A DNA stretch of 64,000 nucleotides, from the NCBI GenBank assembly GCA_003228955.1, contig QIGN01000165.1, positions 1-64,000 on the forward strand, given 5' to 3'. Of the stretch, positions 8,777-18,852 are shown piece by piece. Every line of letters begins with the position of its first letter. Positions within the stretch are counted from its first letter, which is position 1. The notes below the pieces were generated by a model, which was not told the DNA's origin, made no database searches, and saw only the letters and a program-made list of their open reading frames with translations. The translations under genes and the position numbers were made by a program. Origin of the DNA: Hyphomicrobiales bacterium. Its GTDB lineage: Bacteria > Pseudomonadota > Alphaproteobacteria > Rhizobiales > Methyloligellaceae.

Positions 8777-9220
8777 ATGCGGCGCGCGCTCTTTTTCAGC
8801 CTGGCCGTTGCCTGTCTGGTGCTGCCACGCCAAGCGCTCGCTCAAAAGATTGAAAACCCTGTCGCGGTCTTTGCCGCGCTCGACAAGGTTACGGCAAGAA
8901 TTTCCCCGCTCGAAATACGTATCGGCGAGACCATGAAATTCGGTGCGTTGACGGTCACGCCGCGGGTCTGCTACACGCGTCCTCCGACCGAACCGCCGCT
9001 TACATCCGCTTTCGTCGAGGTCGACGAGATCAAATTGTCTGGAGAGCGCCAGCGTATTTTTTCCGGCTGGATGTTTGCACAAAGCCCGGGTCTTCACGCG
9101 GTCGAGCATCCCGTGTTCGATGTCTGGTTGACCAATTGCAAGACGGAGGCGCCTGACGCGCCGGCGGGCAATTTGGAGAATTCGCCCGCGCCAGGCAATG
9201 CGCCGTCGAGAAGCCGCTGA
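8777..9220 (+). CDS. DUF2155 domain-containing exported protein
   Basis: 147 residues from ATG 8777. Upstream in-frame ATGs at 8756 and 8735 are also possible; no start has a convincing ribosome site. A signal peptide (hydrophobic core, cut after A-L-A-Q) is followed by the DUF2155 core: conserved D-K-V-T-A-R-I-S, a C-Y-x-R-P-P-T-E-P-P motif and the [16 protein letters not shown] end with a conserved Cys. The two cysteines could form a periplasmic disulfide. Function unknown; next to complex I and acc genes in many alphaproteobacteria. Its last ~127 bp overlap the 3' end of aat on the other strand. Confidence 0.88.
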   Translation: MRRALFFSLAVACLVLPRQALAQKIENPVAVFAALDKVTARISPLEIRIGETMKFGALTVTPRVCYTRPPTEPPLTSAFVEVDEIKLSGERQRIFSGWMFAQSPGLHAVEHPVFDVWLTNCKTEAPDAPAGNLENSPAPGNAPSRSR

Positions 9221-9786
9221 AATTTCTCCCGCGAAACCTCTATCGCACCAAATTTCACCAGGTGATCGGTCAGGAACTGCGTATCGAGCAGGCTGAACCC
9301 GCCGAATTTGAGCCTGGCCGCGAGATAAATCAACGCGATTTTACTGGCGTCGGGCTCGCGCGAAAACATGCTTTCGCCAAAAAAAGCGCCGCCAAGCCGG
9401 ACGCCGTAGAGGCCGCCCTTCAGGGCGCCTTCGCGCCAGACTTCGACGGTGTGGCAGTGGCCGAGGCTGAACAGCTCGCCGTAAAGCGAGCGGATCCTCT
9501 GATTTATCCAGGTGCTCTGGCGTCCGGGCCGCGATTCGGCGCAACCATCGATAATCGCCTCGAAGTCATGGTCGATGCGCACTTCGTAGCGTTCCTGACG
9601 GATGGTGCGCGCCAGCCGCTTGGGAACATGAATGTCGCCCAGAGGCAGGATGCCGCGGCGTTCAGGTTCGATCCAGTAGAGTGCGCTGTCCTCGGCGCTT
9701 TCGGCCATCGGAAAAATGCCGCACGCATAGGCCTTCAGCAGCACCTGCGGAGTAATATCGATCATGATGTCGTCGATAGAGGTCAT
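9094..9786 (-). CDS. aat: Leucyl/phenylalanyl-tRNA--protein transferase
   Basis: Transfers Leu or Phe from aminoacyl-tRNA to N-terminal Arg/Lys of proteins, marking them for ClpAP degradation (N-end rule). 230 residues from ATG 9786 (GTG 9795 and ATG 9765 are alternatives; conservation begins at I-D-I-T-P). Diagnostic motifs: [10 protein letters not shown], the W-x-x-P-x-R-R-G-I-L-P segment, [17 protein letters not shown] and L-L-D-T-Q-F. Follows accC with a ~43-bp gap and is probably cotranscribed. Its C-terminal tail runs antisense through the DUF2155 gene. Confidence 0.95.
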   Translation of the reverse strand: MTSIDDIMIDITPQVLLKAYACGIFPMAESAEDSALYWIEPERRGILPLGDIHVPKRLARTIRQERYEVRIDHDFEAIIDGCAESRPGRQSTWINQRIRSLYGELFSLGHCHTVEVWREGALKGGLYGVRLGGAFFGESMFSREPDASKIALIYLAARLKFGGFSLLDTQFLTDHLVKFGAIEVSREKFQRLLDGALPGAGEFSKLPAGASGASVLQLVNQTSNTGCSTA

Positions 9787-9829
9787 TTTGCGCACGAACC
9801 CTTGTGCAGGTTTGCCGTCAGCACACTAT

Positions 9830-11185
9830 CTATGAGTCCTGACTCTTGGACCTTTCAAGATATTTTTCGAGCCAGTGAATGTCGTAGGACCCGTTCACGA
9901 TGTCCGGCTCGGAGATCAGGGCCGAGAATAACGGGATTGTGGTTTCGATGCCATCGATTACGCATTCGTCGAGCGCGCGCTTGAGCCGCATCAGGCATTC
10001 ATTGCGATTGCGCGCATGCACGATCAGCTTGCCAATGAGACTGTCATAATAGGCGGGTATGCGGTAGCCGGCATAAGCGCCGGAATCGACGCGGACGCCA
10101 AGCCCGCCGGGCACATGGAACTGGGTAATCAGGCCTGGCGAGGGCATGAATGTCGCGTGATGCTCCGCATTGATACGGCATTCGATGGCATGGCCGGTAA
10201 AGCGCACATCCTCCTGTTTGAAGCTTAGCGGCGCGCCCGCGGCGATACGAATTTGCTCGGTTACAAGATCGATGCCGGTAATCATTTCCGTCACCGGATG
10301 CTCCACCTGAAGCCGTGTGTTCATTTCGATAAAAAAGAATTTTCCGTCTTCATACAGAAATTCGACCGTTCCCGCGCCGCGGTATTTCAGCTTTTGCATG
10401 GCGCGCGCCACGGTCGCGCCGATCGTTGCGCGCTCGTCATCGTTGAGGGCGGGGGAGGGAGCTTCCTCCCAAACTTTCTGGTGACGCCGCTGGAGCGAGC
10501 AATCGCGTTCTCCAAGATGCGCGGCATTGCCTTGTCCGTCGCCAACCACCTGGACTTCGATGTGCCGGGGCAGCTTGAGGTATTTCTCCATATAGAGAGT
10601 GTCGTCACCAAAGGCGGCTTTGGATTCGGCGCGCGCAGTGGCAAGCGCCGTCGACAGACCGGCGGCGTTTTCGGCCACTTTCATGCCGCGCCCGCCGCCT
10701 CCCGCCGAGGCCTTGATTATGACCGGATAGCCGATTTTCTCGGCCGTCTTCCTGGCGTCTTCGTCGGATGTAACCGCGCCTTCGGAACCAGGAACGACCG
10801 GCAAGCCGAGTGCGACTGCCGTTTCCTTGGCCTGAATCTTGTCACCCATAATCCGGATATGTTCCGAGGTGGGTCCGATGAAAGCAATCTTGTGCTCTTC
10901 GAGAATCTCGGCAAAGCGCGCGTTTTCCGAGAGAAATCCGTAGCCGGGATGAACCGCATCGGCGTTGGTAATTTCGCAGGCCGCTACAATTTGCGGAATG
11001 TTCAGGTAACTGTCGGCGGCCTTGGGCGGGCCGATGCACACGCATTCATCCGCCAGCTTGACATGCATCGCGTCCTCGTCCGCCGTGGAGTGGACGGCGA
11101 CGGTTGCGATTCCGAGTTCCTTGCAGGCGCGCAGAATTCGTAGTGCGATTTCGCCGCGGTTTGCGATCAGGATTTTATCGAACAT
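9830..11185 (-). CDS. accC: Acetyl-CoA carboxylase, biotin carboxylase subunit
   Basis: Carboxylates biotin on AccB with ATP and bicarbonate, the first half of malonyl-CoA formation for fatty acid synthesis. 451 residues, normal length, ATG 11185. N-terminal [11 protein letters not shown], the ATP-grasp glycine loop [18 protein letters not shown], the [14 protein letters not shown] active-site stretch and the C-terminal biotin carboxylase domain are all present. Starts 36 bp after accB in the order aroQ-accB-accC-aat, one probable operon. Confidence 0.98.
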   Translation of the reverse strand: MFDKILIANRGEIALRILRACKELGIATVAVHSTADEDAMHVKLADECVCIGPPKAADSYLNIPQIVAACEITNADAVHPGYGFLSENARFAEILEEHKIAFIGPTSEHIRIMGDKIQAKETAVALGLPVVPGSEGAVTSDEDARKTAEKIGYPVIIKASAGGGGRGMKVAENAAGLSTALATARAESKAAFGDDTLYMEKYLKLPRHIEVQVVGDGQGNAAHLGERDCSLQRRHQKVWEEAPSPALNDDERATIGATVARAMQKLKYRGAGTVEFLYEDGKFFFIEMNTRLQVEHPVTEMITGIDLVTEQIRIAAGAPLSFKQEDVRFTGHAIECRINAEHHATFMPSPGLITQFHVPGGLGVRVDSGAYAGYRIPAYYDSLIGKLIVHARNRNECLMRLKRALDECVIDGIETTIPLFSALISEPDIVNGSYDIHWLEKYLERSKSQDS

Positions 11186-11221
11186 AAATGGGGTCCATCG
11201 CCCGCCGGTCAGGGCCGGGGC

Positions 11222-11692
11222 CTATTCGATCACCACGAGAGGCTCGCCAAACTCCACCGGCTGGCCATCCTCAACCAAAATTTCCGTCACGGTGCCCGAA
11301 CGCGGAGAGGGAATGTGGTTCATGGTCTTCATCGCCTCCACAATCATCACCGTCTGGCCTTCTGAAATGCTGGCGCCCACTTCGACAAACTGCGCCGCAC
11401 CCGGCTCCGGCGAGCGGTATGCCGTGCCAACCATCGGCGAGATAACCGTGCCGGGGCGGTTGGCGGGCACATTGTCCTTGCCGGCAGATGAAGGGGCGGG
11501 CGCAGGAGTGTCCGCCGCGCCCGCGCCCTGAACCGGCGCCACGCCAACCGCTCCGCGCGCGACGCGCACACGCAGATCCTTGCGCTCAATCTCGATTTCC
11601 GTGAGACCTGTCTCACTCAGCAGATCCGCAAGCTCGCGGATGAGGTCCTCATCAACGGTGGACGTTTTCCGCGCTTTTTTCTTTTCCGTCAT
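11222..11692 (-). CDS. accB: Acetyl-CoA carboxylase, biotin carboxyl carrier protein
   Basis: Carries biotin between carboxylase and transferase sites. 156 residues from ATG 11692 with GGAGAG just upstream; the longer open frame is not needed. The N-terminal helix region ([11 protein letters not shown]) is joined by an Ala/Pro-rich linker (~residues 50-80) to the C-terminal biotinyl domain with the E-A-M-K-T-M biotinylation site (lysine ~118). Gap to aroQ 25 bp, to accC 36 bp. Confidence 0.97.
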   Translation of the reverse strand: MTEKKKARKTSTVDEDLIRELADLLSETGLTEIEIERKDLRVRVARGAVGVAPVQGAGAADTPAPAPSSAGKDNVPANRPGTVISPMVGTAYRSPEPGAAQFVEVGASISEGQTVMIVEAMKTMNHIPSPRSGTVTEILVEDGQPVEFGEPLVVIE

Positions 11693-11717
11693 ATCTCTCT
11701 CCGGGCGCTTTTTGATG

Positions 11718-12167
11718 TCAGCCCTGAACCTGCTCCAGGTGTTCGGCCAGAGCATCGACCGCCAACTCGTAACTCTTTACCCCGAAGCCGCAAATGACGC
11801 CAATGCAAGCGGCTGAAATATAGGAATGATGCCGAAACTCTTCCCGCTGATAGATGTTTGACATATGCACTTCCACACAGGGGATGTCCGTTGCCAGCAG
11901 GGCATCCAGAATCGCGACCGAAGTGTGCGTATAAGCCCCGGCATTGATCGCAAGAGCGCTGGCCTTGCTGCGCGCTTCCTGAATCCAGTCGACGATTTCC
12001 CCTTCGTTGTTCGACTGACGGAACTCGGTGTCAAAACCATGTTTTCGCGCGCTTGCCTGCGTTCTCTCTCGCACTTCATCCAGCGTGGCATGGCCATAAA
12101 CATCGGGCTCGCGCTGACCGAGCAGGTTCAGATTCGGGCCGTTCAGGACATAGATTGGTTTGGGCAT
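11718..12167 (-). CDS. aroQ: 3-dehydroquinate dehydratase, type II
   Basis: Third step of the shikimate pathway, forming 3-dehydroshikimate. 149 residues, typical dodecameric type II size. Motifs: N-G-P-N-L-N-L-L-G with the following Arg-Glu-Pro-x-x-Tyr (catalytic Tyr region), Q-S-N-x-E-G, N-x-G-A-Y-T-H-T-S, E-V-H-x-S-N-I and the C-terminal G-x-x-x-Y. ATG 12167. First gene of the aroQ-accB-accC-aat series; separated by 123 bp from the upstream oxidoreductase gene. Confidence 0.97.
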   Translation of the reverse strand: MPKPIYVLNGPNLNLLGQREPDVYGHATLDEVRERTQASARKHGFDTEFRQSNNEGEIVDWIQEARSKASALAINAGAYTHTSVAILDALLATDIPCVEVHMSNIYQREEFRHHSYISAACIGVICGFGVKSYELAVDALAEHLEQVQG

Positions 12168-12290
12168 GCTGCGCCGCCGGCAAAGAAAAGACCATGTGAA
12201 GCGGCAGGCCTCATGGTGGCGCGGCGCTGCCTTTCATTCGCCCCTGTACCAGTTATTGTGAAGCGTTGCAAAACCACCGCAACGATTTGG

Positions 12291-13178
12291 TCAACATTTC
12301 GTTTTGCATCCGTTCTTGCGAACCTCCGCCACTTTCTGCTGCAACTCCTCAAACAGGGCTTCGGGCGCGCCTGGTATGGTGAGGTCGCCGATAAAGAAGA
12401 AGGGGGTTCCCTGAATGCCGAGCTTGTTGCCCAGCTGTTGGGTTTCTTCGATGATTCTGCGCGCTTCATCCGATTTCATGTCCTCGCGCAATTTATCCAT
12501 GTCAAAACCGAGCTTCTCCGCCAGGCGCAGCGCGACCTGCCCGTTGTTCGCTCCGCGATTGTTCATCATCGCGGCGTGAAGTTCCATATATCTGCCCTGC
12601 TTCTGGGCAGCGATGGCCACGCGCGCGGCGCTTTCGGAGCGCTCTCCGAAAATCGGGAATTCCTTCATTACGACGCGGATATTCTTGTCTGACTTAATCA
12701 GCTTCTCGACATCGCTGTACGCCCGCTTGCAGTAGGGGCAGTTGTAGTCGGAGAACTCCACGATCGTGACATCGCCATCCGGGTTCCCGCCCACAAGCCC
12801 GTATTTGTCGCGGAAAATTAAATCCGCATTCTCCGCGACCGCGGAACTTAACTTGAGGTTCTGGGCCTCGGTCTGTTGTTTATCCAGCAGATCGGACATC
12901 TGAACCAGGATTTGCGGATTTTTGAGCAGATAATTCCGCACGGTTTGTTCGATCGCTATCGTCTGCCCGGAACTGAAGATGGTGCTTTGGTTGGCAGAAG
13001 AGGCGATGGGCGCAGGCCCCGGAGGGGATTCAGGTCCAAACATAACGGGTTCGGGCCGAAGCATTATAAAGGCTGCGAAGGCGGCAGCCGTTATGGCGGC
13101 TCCGACGGCCGCGGGAACAATGAACTGCGTCACTGAATTGCCGCCGGTAGATTTGCTGGATTTGCTGGATTTGCTCAT
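12291..13178 (-). CDS. DsbA-family thiol-disulfide oxidoreductase, membrane-anchored
   Basis: 295 residues. A Ser/Lys-rich cytoplasmic start and a hydrophobic helix (~residues 18-40) form an uncleaved anchor or signal, followed by a Pro-rich linker. Residues ~75-110 are a helical N-terminal region seen in ScsC/DsbA-like proteins. The thioredoxin fold starts near residue 130 with the catalytic C-P-Y-C at ~146-149 and the cis-proline in G-T-P-F-F-F. A C-terminal C-K-T-K-C pair is an extra possible metal or redox site. It probably oxidises or isomerises disulfides in the periplasm. Confidence 0.93.
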   Translation of the reverse strand: MSKSSKSSKSTGGNSVTQFIVPAAVGAAITAAAFAAFIMLRPEPVMFGPESPPGPAPIASSANQSTIFSSGQTIAIEQTVRNYLLKNPQILVQMSDLLDKQQTEAQNLKLSSAVAENADLIFRDKYGLVGGNPDGDVTIVEFSDYNCPYCKRAYSDVEKLIKSDKNIRVVMKEFPIFGERSESAARVAIAAQKQGRYMELHAAMMNNRGANNGQVALRLAEKLGFDMDKLREDMKSDEARRIIEETQQLGNKLGIQGTPFFFIGDLTIPGAPEALFEELQQKVAEVRKNGCKTKC

Positions 13179-13222
13179 CGAAACATCCTGTGGGTTAAGG
13201 TCCGGACCTTAGAGTGCATGAC

Positions 13223-14644
13223 TTAGCATGGCTTGGGTCTGAGATTTAAAATGTCGTCAGCTATCAACCAATCCGTGGAGCCTGGTTTGAATGCTTTCTT
13301 GGCTGCCTTGGCTTGCCGTTTGGCGAGATCATTCTTGCCCTCATATTGATAGGCGTTGGCGGACGCAAGCCTGGCCTGAGGAATGTTTTTCTTCAATCCG
13401 TATGCCGTCGCCAGCCGGCGATAACCGATTGCGGAGCATTTCTCTTTCACCAATGCCTTGCGAAGATTCGAAATCGCCTCATTGAGAACGGCCGTGTTGA
13501 TCTTCTCGCCGTTCTGCGACCCTGCAAGTAAAGCTTGTGCCAGCAAAATGCGGATGAGGGCTTCATTGGGCGCCAGTTTCAATGCGCGGCGCAACGGCGG
13601 GATTGCGGCACGAATGTTACTGGGGTTGCCGCTCTTGAACAGGAACTGGCCTTTGAGTTCGTAAAAATACGGGTTGTTCGGCTGCTCGCGTATCAACGCA
13701 TCTATTTGCGGCAGGAATGCCACCAGCCCAGAACGCCTGAAGCTAGCAATGGTGCGCGCATAGCGGGCGGGAAGCGACTGGTCGCTTTTCGGGTAGCGAT
13801 TAAGGACGGTCTGCGGATTGTCGAGGAATCCGGATAGCTTTGCACGCATCATGTCATGGCGTGCCTGCAATTCCGGAGGATCCTTTTTGCCGAAATAGGG
13901 GCTTCTTTTTGCCAGATCACGAAGATTGGCCACCCTTTGGCGGGGCAGGGGATGGGTCCGTACATAGGGGTCGACATTTTTCAGCGAACCCAGGCTCTGG
14001 TCAGCGAGTAACTCAAAAGTGTTGAGCATGCCCTGCGCGGACTGGCGTGTGGCGTTCAGATAGGAAATTCCGGCCTGATCGGCGGACCCTTCTTCTGATC
14101 TGCGATAAGACAGGACATAGCGCTGTGTCAGTCCTTCGCCACCCAAAAGCGCGCCTGCGCCGGCCGCGCCGACATCGGCGCCGGCGACGGCTCCGGCCGC
14201 CGTGGCGGCGAGGATCAGTACCCGCAGCATCATCGAGGTTGAACGGGCGTTGCTCATCGTCTGACGCAGGCGCGAGAGATGCCCGCCGGCGATATGCCCG
14301 GCTTCGTGCGCGATGACGCCGATTACCTGATTCGGTGTCTTTGACTGCATCAGCGTACCGACATGAAAGAACATGTTGCGGCCATCCACGACAAAGGCGT
14401 TGAAGGTCTTCAGCCCGATCAGATGGATGTTAATGTTCTGCTGGCTCAACCCCGCCGCCTCGAAGATCGGACGCGAATAATCGCGCAGCAGGTTTTCTAT
14501 TTCGGCGTCGCGTATCAGGCCCGCGTAAGCCGGCCGCGAGGCGGTTATGACCGCCAAGGAGAGCAGGGCGACCATGGCGCATCTGAAAATAGGGCGCCGC
14601 CCCATGCGCGTCGTGGATGCTGTGCTGGCGGCTGGTTGGGTCAT
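13223..14644 (-). CDS. M48-family zinc metalloprotease with C-terminal TPR region (BepA/YfgC-like)
   Basis: Exported metalloprotease related to BepA, which degrades or assists assembly of outer-membrane proteins. About 473 residues from ATG 14644; a TTG at 14680 and ATG 14605 are alternatives and none has a clear ribosome site. Signal peptide ends near P-A-Y-A. The zinc motif H-E-A-G-H is around residue 115, followed by a Gly/Ala-rich segment and the third-ligand region E-E-G-S-A-D. The C-terminal half has alpha-helical TPR-like repeats with F-L-F-K-S-G and A-L-x-L-A-P-N. It lies upstream of the DsbA-like gene on the same strand (gap 44 bp), consistent with a shared envelope-quality-control role. 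Confidence 0.92.
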   Translation of the reverse strand: MTQPAASTASTTRMGRRPIFRCAMVALLSLAVITASRPAYAGLIRDAEIENLLRDYSRPIFEAAGLSQQNINIHLIGLKTFNAFVVDGRNMFFHVGTLMQSKTPNQVIGVIAHEAGHIAGGHLSRLRQTMSNARSTSMMLRVLILAATAAGAVAGADVGAAGAGALLGGEGLTQRYVLSYRRSEEGSADQAGISYLNATRQSAQGMLNTFELLADQSLGSLKNVDPYVRTHPLPRQRVANLRDLAKRSPYFGKKDPPELQARHDMMRAKLSGFLDNPQTVLNRYPKSDQSLPARYARTIASFRRSGLVAFLPQIDALIREQPNNPYFYELKGQFLFKSGNPSNIRAAIPPLRRALKLAPNEALIRILLAQALLAGSQNGEKINTAVLNEAISNLRKALVKEKCSAIGYRRLATAYGLKKNIPQARLASANAYQYEGKNDLAKRQAKAAKKAFKPGSTDWLIADDILNLRPKPC

Positions 14645-14902
14645 TGATTTTTGTGAAAACACTTTCTTCAATAATTTCAAATGTTTAAAAGACCCGCGCC
14701 GGGATGTTGAGCGGCGATCCAGACTAGAGACGCCATTCTAACAGGTCAACGGCTCTCAACACATGGCGCCGCAGGCAACCAACCGCCCGCGTCGATTTCG
14801 GCGGCAGGTTCGTATTTTTCAGATTGATAGACGATAATAGGGCGATACGGTGATCAATTTATGCTCGATGACGAGATTATGACAAAGATTTAATCTGAAA
14901 AT

Positions 14903-16108
14903 ATGGTGAAAAACCAAATGCCGGAACAAGGTAAAGCAAACCCCGGTCCCGGGTTACCGCGCCCGCTGGCCGGTCGCGGACGTATCGATCCTTTCATCGT
15001 CATGGACGTGCTGCGCGCGGCCAACGAAAAGGAAGCGCGCGGCGCGGACATTGTTCATATGGAGGTGGGGCAACCGGGAACCCCGGCGCCCGCACGCGTC
15101 ATTGAAGCGGCGCGCGGGGCGCTTGAGAACTCCAGGCTCGGTTACACCGAGGCCCTCGGCGTGCCGGAGCTGCGTGAGCGGATCGCGGGTCACTACCAGA
15201 CCCGCTATGGGTTGGCCGTCGCGCCTGAGCGTATCGTTGTCACATCCGGTTCGTCGGCCGGATTTGTACTCGCCTTTCTCGCCATACTCGACGTTGGCGC
15301 CCGCGTTGCGGTGCCGACGCCGGGCTATCCCTGTTACCGGCATATCCTGACCGCGCTGGGCGCGCGGGCCGTGACGCTGGAAACCGGCGCTGCCAGCCGG
15401 TGGGCGCCTGTTCCCGCCGCGCTTGCCGAGCTCAACCGACAGGGCCCGCTCGATGCCCTGTTGCTGGCGAGCCCGGCGAACCCGACAGGGACCATGCTGG
15501 TCGGCAATGGCCTGGCGGACCTAGCGAAGGCCTGCGAGGAGTTGGGCATCTGGTTCATTTCAGATGAAATTTATCATGGCCTCGAATATGAGGAACCGGC
15601 GCAAACGGCCCTTGCGCATTCCGGGCCGGCCATAGTTATCAACAGCTTCTCAAAATATTTTAGCATGACGGGCTGGCGGATCGGCTGGATGGTCGTGCCG
15701 CCCGCGCTGGTCCGGAACATAGAGCGGCTGGCGCAGAACCTCTATATCTGCGCCCCGGCGTTGTCGCAATATGCCGCGATTGCGGCCTTCGATGCCGGTG
15801 ACGAGCTTGAAGCCAACAAGGGCGTTTACCGGACCAACCGCGATTTGCTTCTTGAGGAGTTGCCCAAAGCGGGGTTCACCGACATTTTGCCCGCTGACGG
15901 TGCTTTTTACCTCTATGCCAATGTGAGCCACCTGACCAACGACAGCGCCGATTTTGCAAAAAAGATGCTGGAGGAGACCGGCGTCGCCGCCACGCCGGGA
16001 ACTGATTTCGATCCGGCGCGCGGGAGCCACTTTCTGCGGTTCAGCTATGCGGGCGCCACAAAGCGTATGGCGGAAGCCGCGCGCCGTTTGAAAAGCTGGT
16101 CACCCTGA
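14903..16108 (+). CDS. Class I/II PLP-dependent aminotransferase
   Basis: 401 residues from ATG 14903 (a second ATG at 14918). Fold type I aminotransferase: G-Q-P-G near the start, L-G-Y-T-E-A-L-G substrate region, A-N-P-T-G-T, S-D-E-I-Y-H-G-L cofactor Asp/Tyr, the PLP lysine in S-F-S-K-Y-F-S-M-T-G-W-R, and the carboxylate-binding Arg near the end in F-L-R-F-S-Y. Resembles aspartate/aromatic or MalY/PatB-like enzymes; the substrate cannot be read from sequence. Convergent with rne, 43 bp between stops. Confidence 0.92.
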   Translation: MVKNQMPEQGKANPGPGLPRPLAGRGRIDPFIVMDVLRAANEKEARGADIVHMEVGQPGTPAPARVIEAARGALENSRLGYTEALGVPELRERIAGHYQTRYGLAVAPERIVVTSGSSAGFVLAFLAILDVGARVAVPTPGYPCYRHILTALGARAVTLETGAASRWAPVPAALAELNRQGPLDALLLASPANPTGTMLVGNGLADLAKACEELGIWFISDEIYHGLEYEEPAQTALAHSGPAIVINSFSKYFSMTGWRIGWMVVPPALVRNIERLAQNLYICAPALSQYAAIAAFDAGDELEANKGVYRTNRDLLLEELPKAGFTDILPADGAFYLYANVSHLTNDSADFAKKMLEETGVAATPGTDFDPARGSHFLRFSYAGATKRMAEAARRLKSWSP

Positions 16109-16151
16109 CGCTGTTTCATGATTTGCACAGGCAAGCATCCGGCCACCCGTT

Positions 16152-18824
16152 TCAAACTCTTTGCTGCCACCATCCGCGCTTCGGGGGAGTTGCGTCATCT
16201 CCGCTCTCCTTGGCACGGGCGTCTTCGGGGTCCGAAGCGGATTTCCGTGACGCGGCCGGGCCGGTTTTTTTAGCGGTCGCTGCACTGTCACTCTTTGCCG
16301 CGGATTTTCTTGGTGCGCTGGAGCTAACCGCACCGCCGTCGCCATTTGCCTCGGCGGCCCGCGCCGGCGGGCTGGCTGTCTTCCGCTTGCGGCGCGCCGC
16401 CGGTTTTTTGGCGGTTTTCGCGTCATTGCCCTTGTCCGTCTTGGTTCGGGTGGTTTTGGCGCTGGCCCGTCGGGTTCGTGGCTTGGGCTTTTTCTCGGCG
16501 CTGACAGTATCTGTTGCTTCAGCTTGAGATTCGGCCGGCGCTTCAACCGGCGCCACGGCGGTTTCCGCCACTGGAGCGGCCTGGGAAACCTCCGGGGATT
16601 CTCCCGCGGTGATTTGTGTCGGAGGGAGAGCGGAGCGGCCGGCCCCACGGGTTCGCCGTCCGCCGCGGCGTCCGCGCCTGCGCGGACGTCTGGTCCGTTC
16701 TTCTGATTCTCCGTCGCCTTGTGTTTCAGCTTCGCGGCCGGAATTTGCATCTCCGCTGTCGGCCGCTTCCGCCGCGTTAAACTCGTCGGCCGCCGCCGCG
16801 GTCTCGTCCCGGTCGCCGCGGCCTCGCCGCCGCCGCCGCCGCCGGGGGCGTTTTCGGTCACCATCGCCCGCCTCTTCCTTGCCGGCGTGGTCCGCCGCGC
16901 CGGCTTCGCTCACTTCGCCTTCCTCGTGATGGGAGGAATCCATGTGAACGACCGCAGTGCTTGCGCTGCGTCTGGCGGTTGTCGCCGCGCCCCGCTCGAT
17001 CGTGAAATTTCCGCCATGATGTTTGTCGCTCGCGGACAGCGTAACACTGACGCCGTAACGGGATTCGATATCCCTGAGGGAGCTGCGCTTCTGGTTCAGA
17101 ATATAAAGCGCGATTTCGTAAGAGGTCGACACAACAAGATTGGCCGCACCCTCGCTCAGCAACGTATCCTCCACGGTGCGCAGGATATCCAGCGCGACGG
17201 ATTCCGTGGAGCGGACGATTCCGGTTCCCTGGCACATGGTGCACGGCGCCGTACTGCCCTCCAGTACGCCGGCCCGCAATCGCTGCCGCGACATTTCCAT
17301 CAGACCGAAATGGCTGATGCGCCCGACCTGAATACGTGCCCGGTCCGACTTCAGCGCATCTTTCATTTTGCGCTCGACGGCCCGGTTGTTGCGCCGCTCT
17401 TCCATGTCGATGAAATCGATCACGATGAGACCGGCCAGATCGCGCAGCCGCAATTGCCGCGCCACTTCATCGGCAGCTTCAAGATTTGTTCGCAGCGCGG
17501 TGTTTTCGATTGAATGCTCACGCGTTGACTTGCCCGAGTTCACGTCGACCGAAACCAGTGCCTCGGTCTGGTTGATGACGATATAGCCACCGGACTTCAG
17601 CGTGACATGAGGCGAATACATTGCGCCCAGCTGCCGTTCGATCTGGTGACGCACGAAAATCGGTTCGGGGTCCTTGTAGGGTTGCACATTCTTGGCATGA
17701 CTCGGCATCAGCAGGCGCATGAAAGCCTTTGCTTCCTTGTAGGCCTCGTCGCCCGCGACCGTGATGCCGTCGATCTCCTTGCCGTACAGATCGCGAATCG
17801 ACCGCTTGATGAGGTTGCCCTCCTCATAGACGAGGGTGGGGGCGGTCGACTGGAGGGTGAGATCGCGAATATTCTCCCACATGCGCAGCAGATATTCGAA
17901 ATCGCGCTTGATTTCCGCCTTGGTGCGCGAGGCGCCCGCGGTACGGATGATCAATCCCATTCCCTGGGCCACGTCCAGATCGCTGGCAATCTTGCGCAGG
18001 CGCTTGCGGTCCGCCGGATTTGTGATCTTTCGTGAAATACCTCCGCCACGTGCGGTATTCGGCATCAAAACCGTGTAGCGGCCGGCCAGCGAGATGTAGG
18101 TGGTCAGAGCGGCGCCTTTGTTACCGCGCTCCTCCTTCACGACCTGGATGAGGATAATCTGGCGCCGCTTGATGACTTCCTGAATTTTGTAGTAACGGCT
18201 GCGGCGCGCACGCGCGGGAAGCTCTTCGAGAGCGTCTTCCGAGCCTATTGACTCGACACTTTCGCCGTTTTCATCTTCACCCGCCTCGGCTTCGCCGTTG
18301 GCGCCGGTGCCGGAAGGCTCGGCGTCTTGAGTAACCGTTTCGGTAAGATCGGAAGATTCCAGCTGAACAGGGTCATCCGTGCCGGGGCCTGCCGCCTTGG
18401 CGTCCTCACCATTCTTTTCGGAGTTATCGGCCTTCGATCTGGCGGCGGATTTCCTGCGGGATTTCTTCTTCCCCGCACCTCGCCGGGAGGACTGGGCTTC
18501 GTCATGGGCGGCTTCCTCAGCCTGCGCCTTGCTTTCATCCTCGGCTTCCTTGTCAAGCAGCGCCTGACGGTCGGCGACCGGAATCTGGTAATAGTCAGGA
18601 TGAATTTCATTGAACGCCAGGAACCCGTGCCGGTTTCCGCCATATTCGACGAACGCGGCCTGAAGCGATGGTTCTACGCGGGTAACCTTGGCGAGATAGA
18701 TGTTTCCTCTGAGTTGTTTACGGGTAGCGGATTCGTAATCAAAATCCTCGAGTCTGTTGCCACGCACCACGACGACTCGCGTCTCCTCCGGGTGCGCAGC
18801 GTCGATTAGCATTTTGCTGCTCAT
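16152..18824 (-). CDS. rne: Ribonuclease E
   Basis: Main endoribonuclease for mRNA decay and rRNA/tRNA processing, scaffold of the degradosome. About 890 residues from ATG 18824 (CGGAG upstream; family similarity starts at M-L-I-D). The S1 domain is split by a ~130-residue acidic/basic low-complexity insert (residues ~85-215), common in alphaproteobacteria. RNase H-like and DNase I-like catalytic regions follow, with catalytic Asp in V-D-V-N-S-G. The zinc-link is C-T-M-C near residue 530. The C-terminal ~300 residues are Arg/Pro/Ala-rich and disordered, as in degradosome-scaffold tails. An unusually structured leader lies upstream, suggesting autoregulation. Confidence 0.97.
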   Translation of the reverse strand: MSSKMLIDAAHPEETRVVVVRGNRLEDFDYESATRKQLRGNIYLAKVTRVEPSLQAAFVEYGGNRHGFLAFNEIHPDYYQIPVADRQALLDKEAEDESKAQAEEAAHDEAQSSRRGAGKKKSRRKSAARSKADNSEKNGEDAKAAGPGTDDPVQLESSDLTETVTQDAEPSGTGANGEAEAGEDENGESVESIGSEDALEELPARARRSRYYKIQEVIKRRQIILIQVVKEERGNKGAALTTYISLAGRYTVLMPNTARGGGISRKITNPADRKRLRKIASDLDVAQGMGLIIRTAGASRTKAEIKRDFEYLLRMWENIRDLTLQSTAPTLVYEEGNLIKRSIRDLYGKEIDGITVAGDEAYKEAKAFMRLLMPSHAKNVQPYKDPEPIFVRHQIERQLGAMYSPHVTLKSGGYIVINQTEALVSVDVNSGKSTREHSIENTALRTNLEAADEVARQLRLRDLAGLIVIDFIDMEERRNNRAVERKMKDALKSDRARIQVGRISHFGLMEMSRQRLRAGVLEGSTAPCTMCQGTGIVRSTESVALDILRTVEDTLLSEGAANLVVSTSYEIALYILNQKRSSLRDIESRYGVSVTLSASDKHHGGNFTIERGAATTARRSASTAVVHMDSSHHEEGEVSEAGAADHAGKEEAGDGDRKRPRRRRRRRGRGDRDETAAAADEFNAAEAADSGDANSGREAETQGDGESEERTRRPRRRGRRGGRRTRGAGRSALPPTQITAGESPEVSQAAPVAETAVAPVEAPAESQAEATDTVSAEKKPKPRTRRASAKTTRTKTDKGNDAKTAKKPAARRKRKTASPPARAAEANGDGGAVSSSAPRKSAAKSDSAATAKKTGPAASRKSASDPEDARAKESGDDATPPKRGWWQQRV

Positions 18825-18852
18825 AATATATTTGCTCCGGCACATGGTCGCG

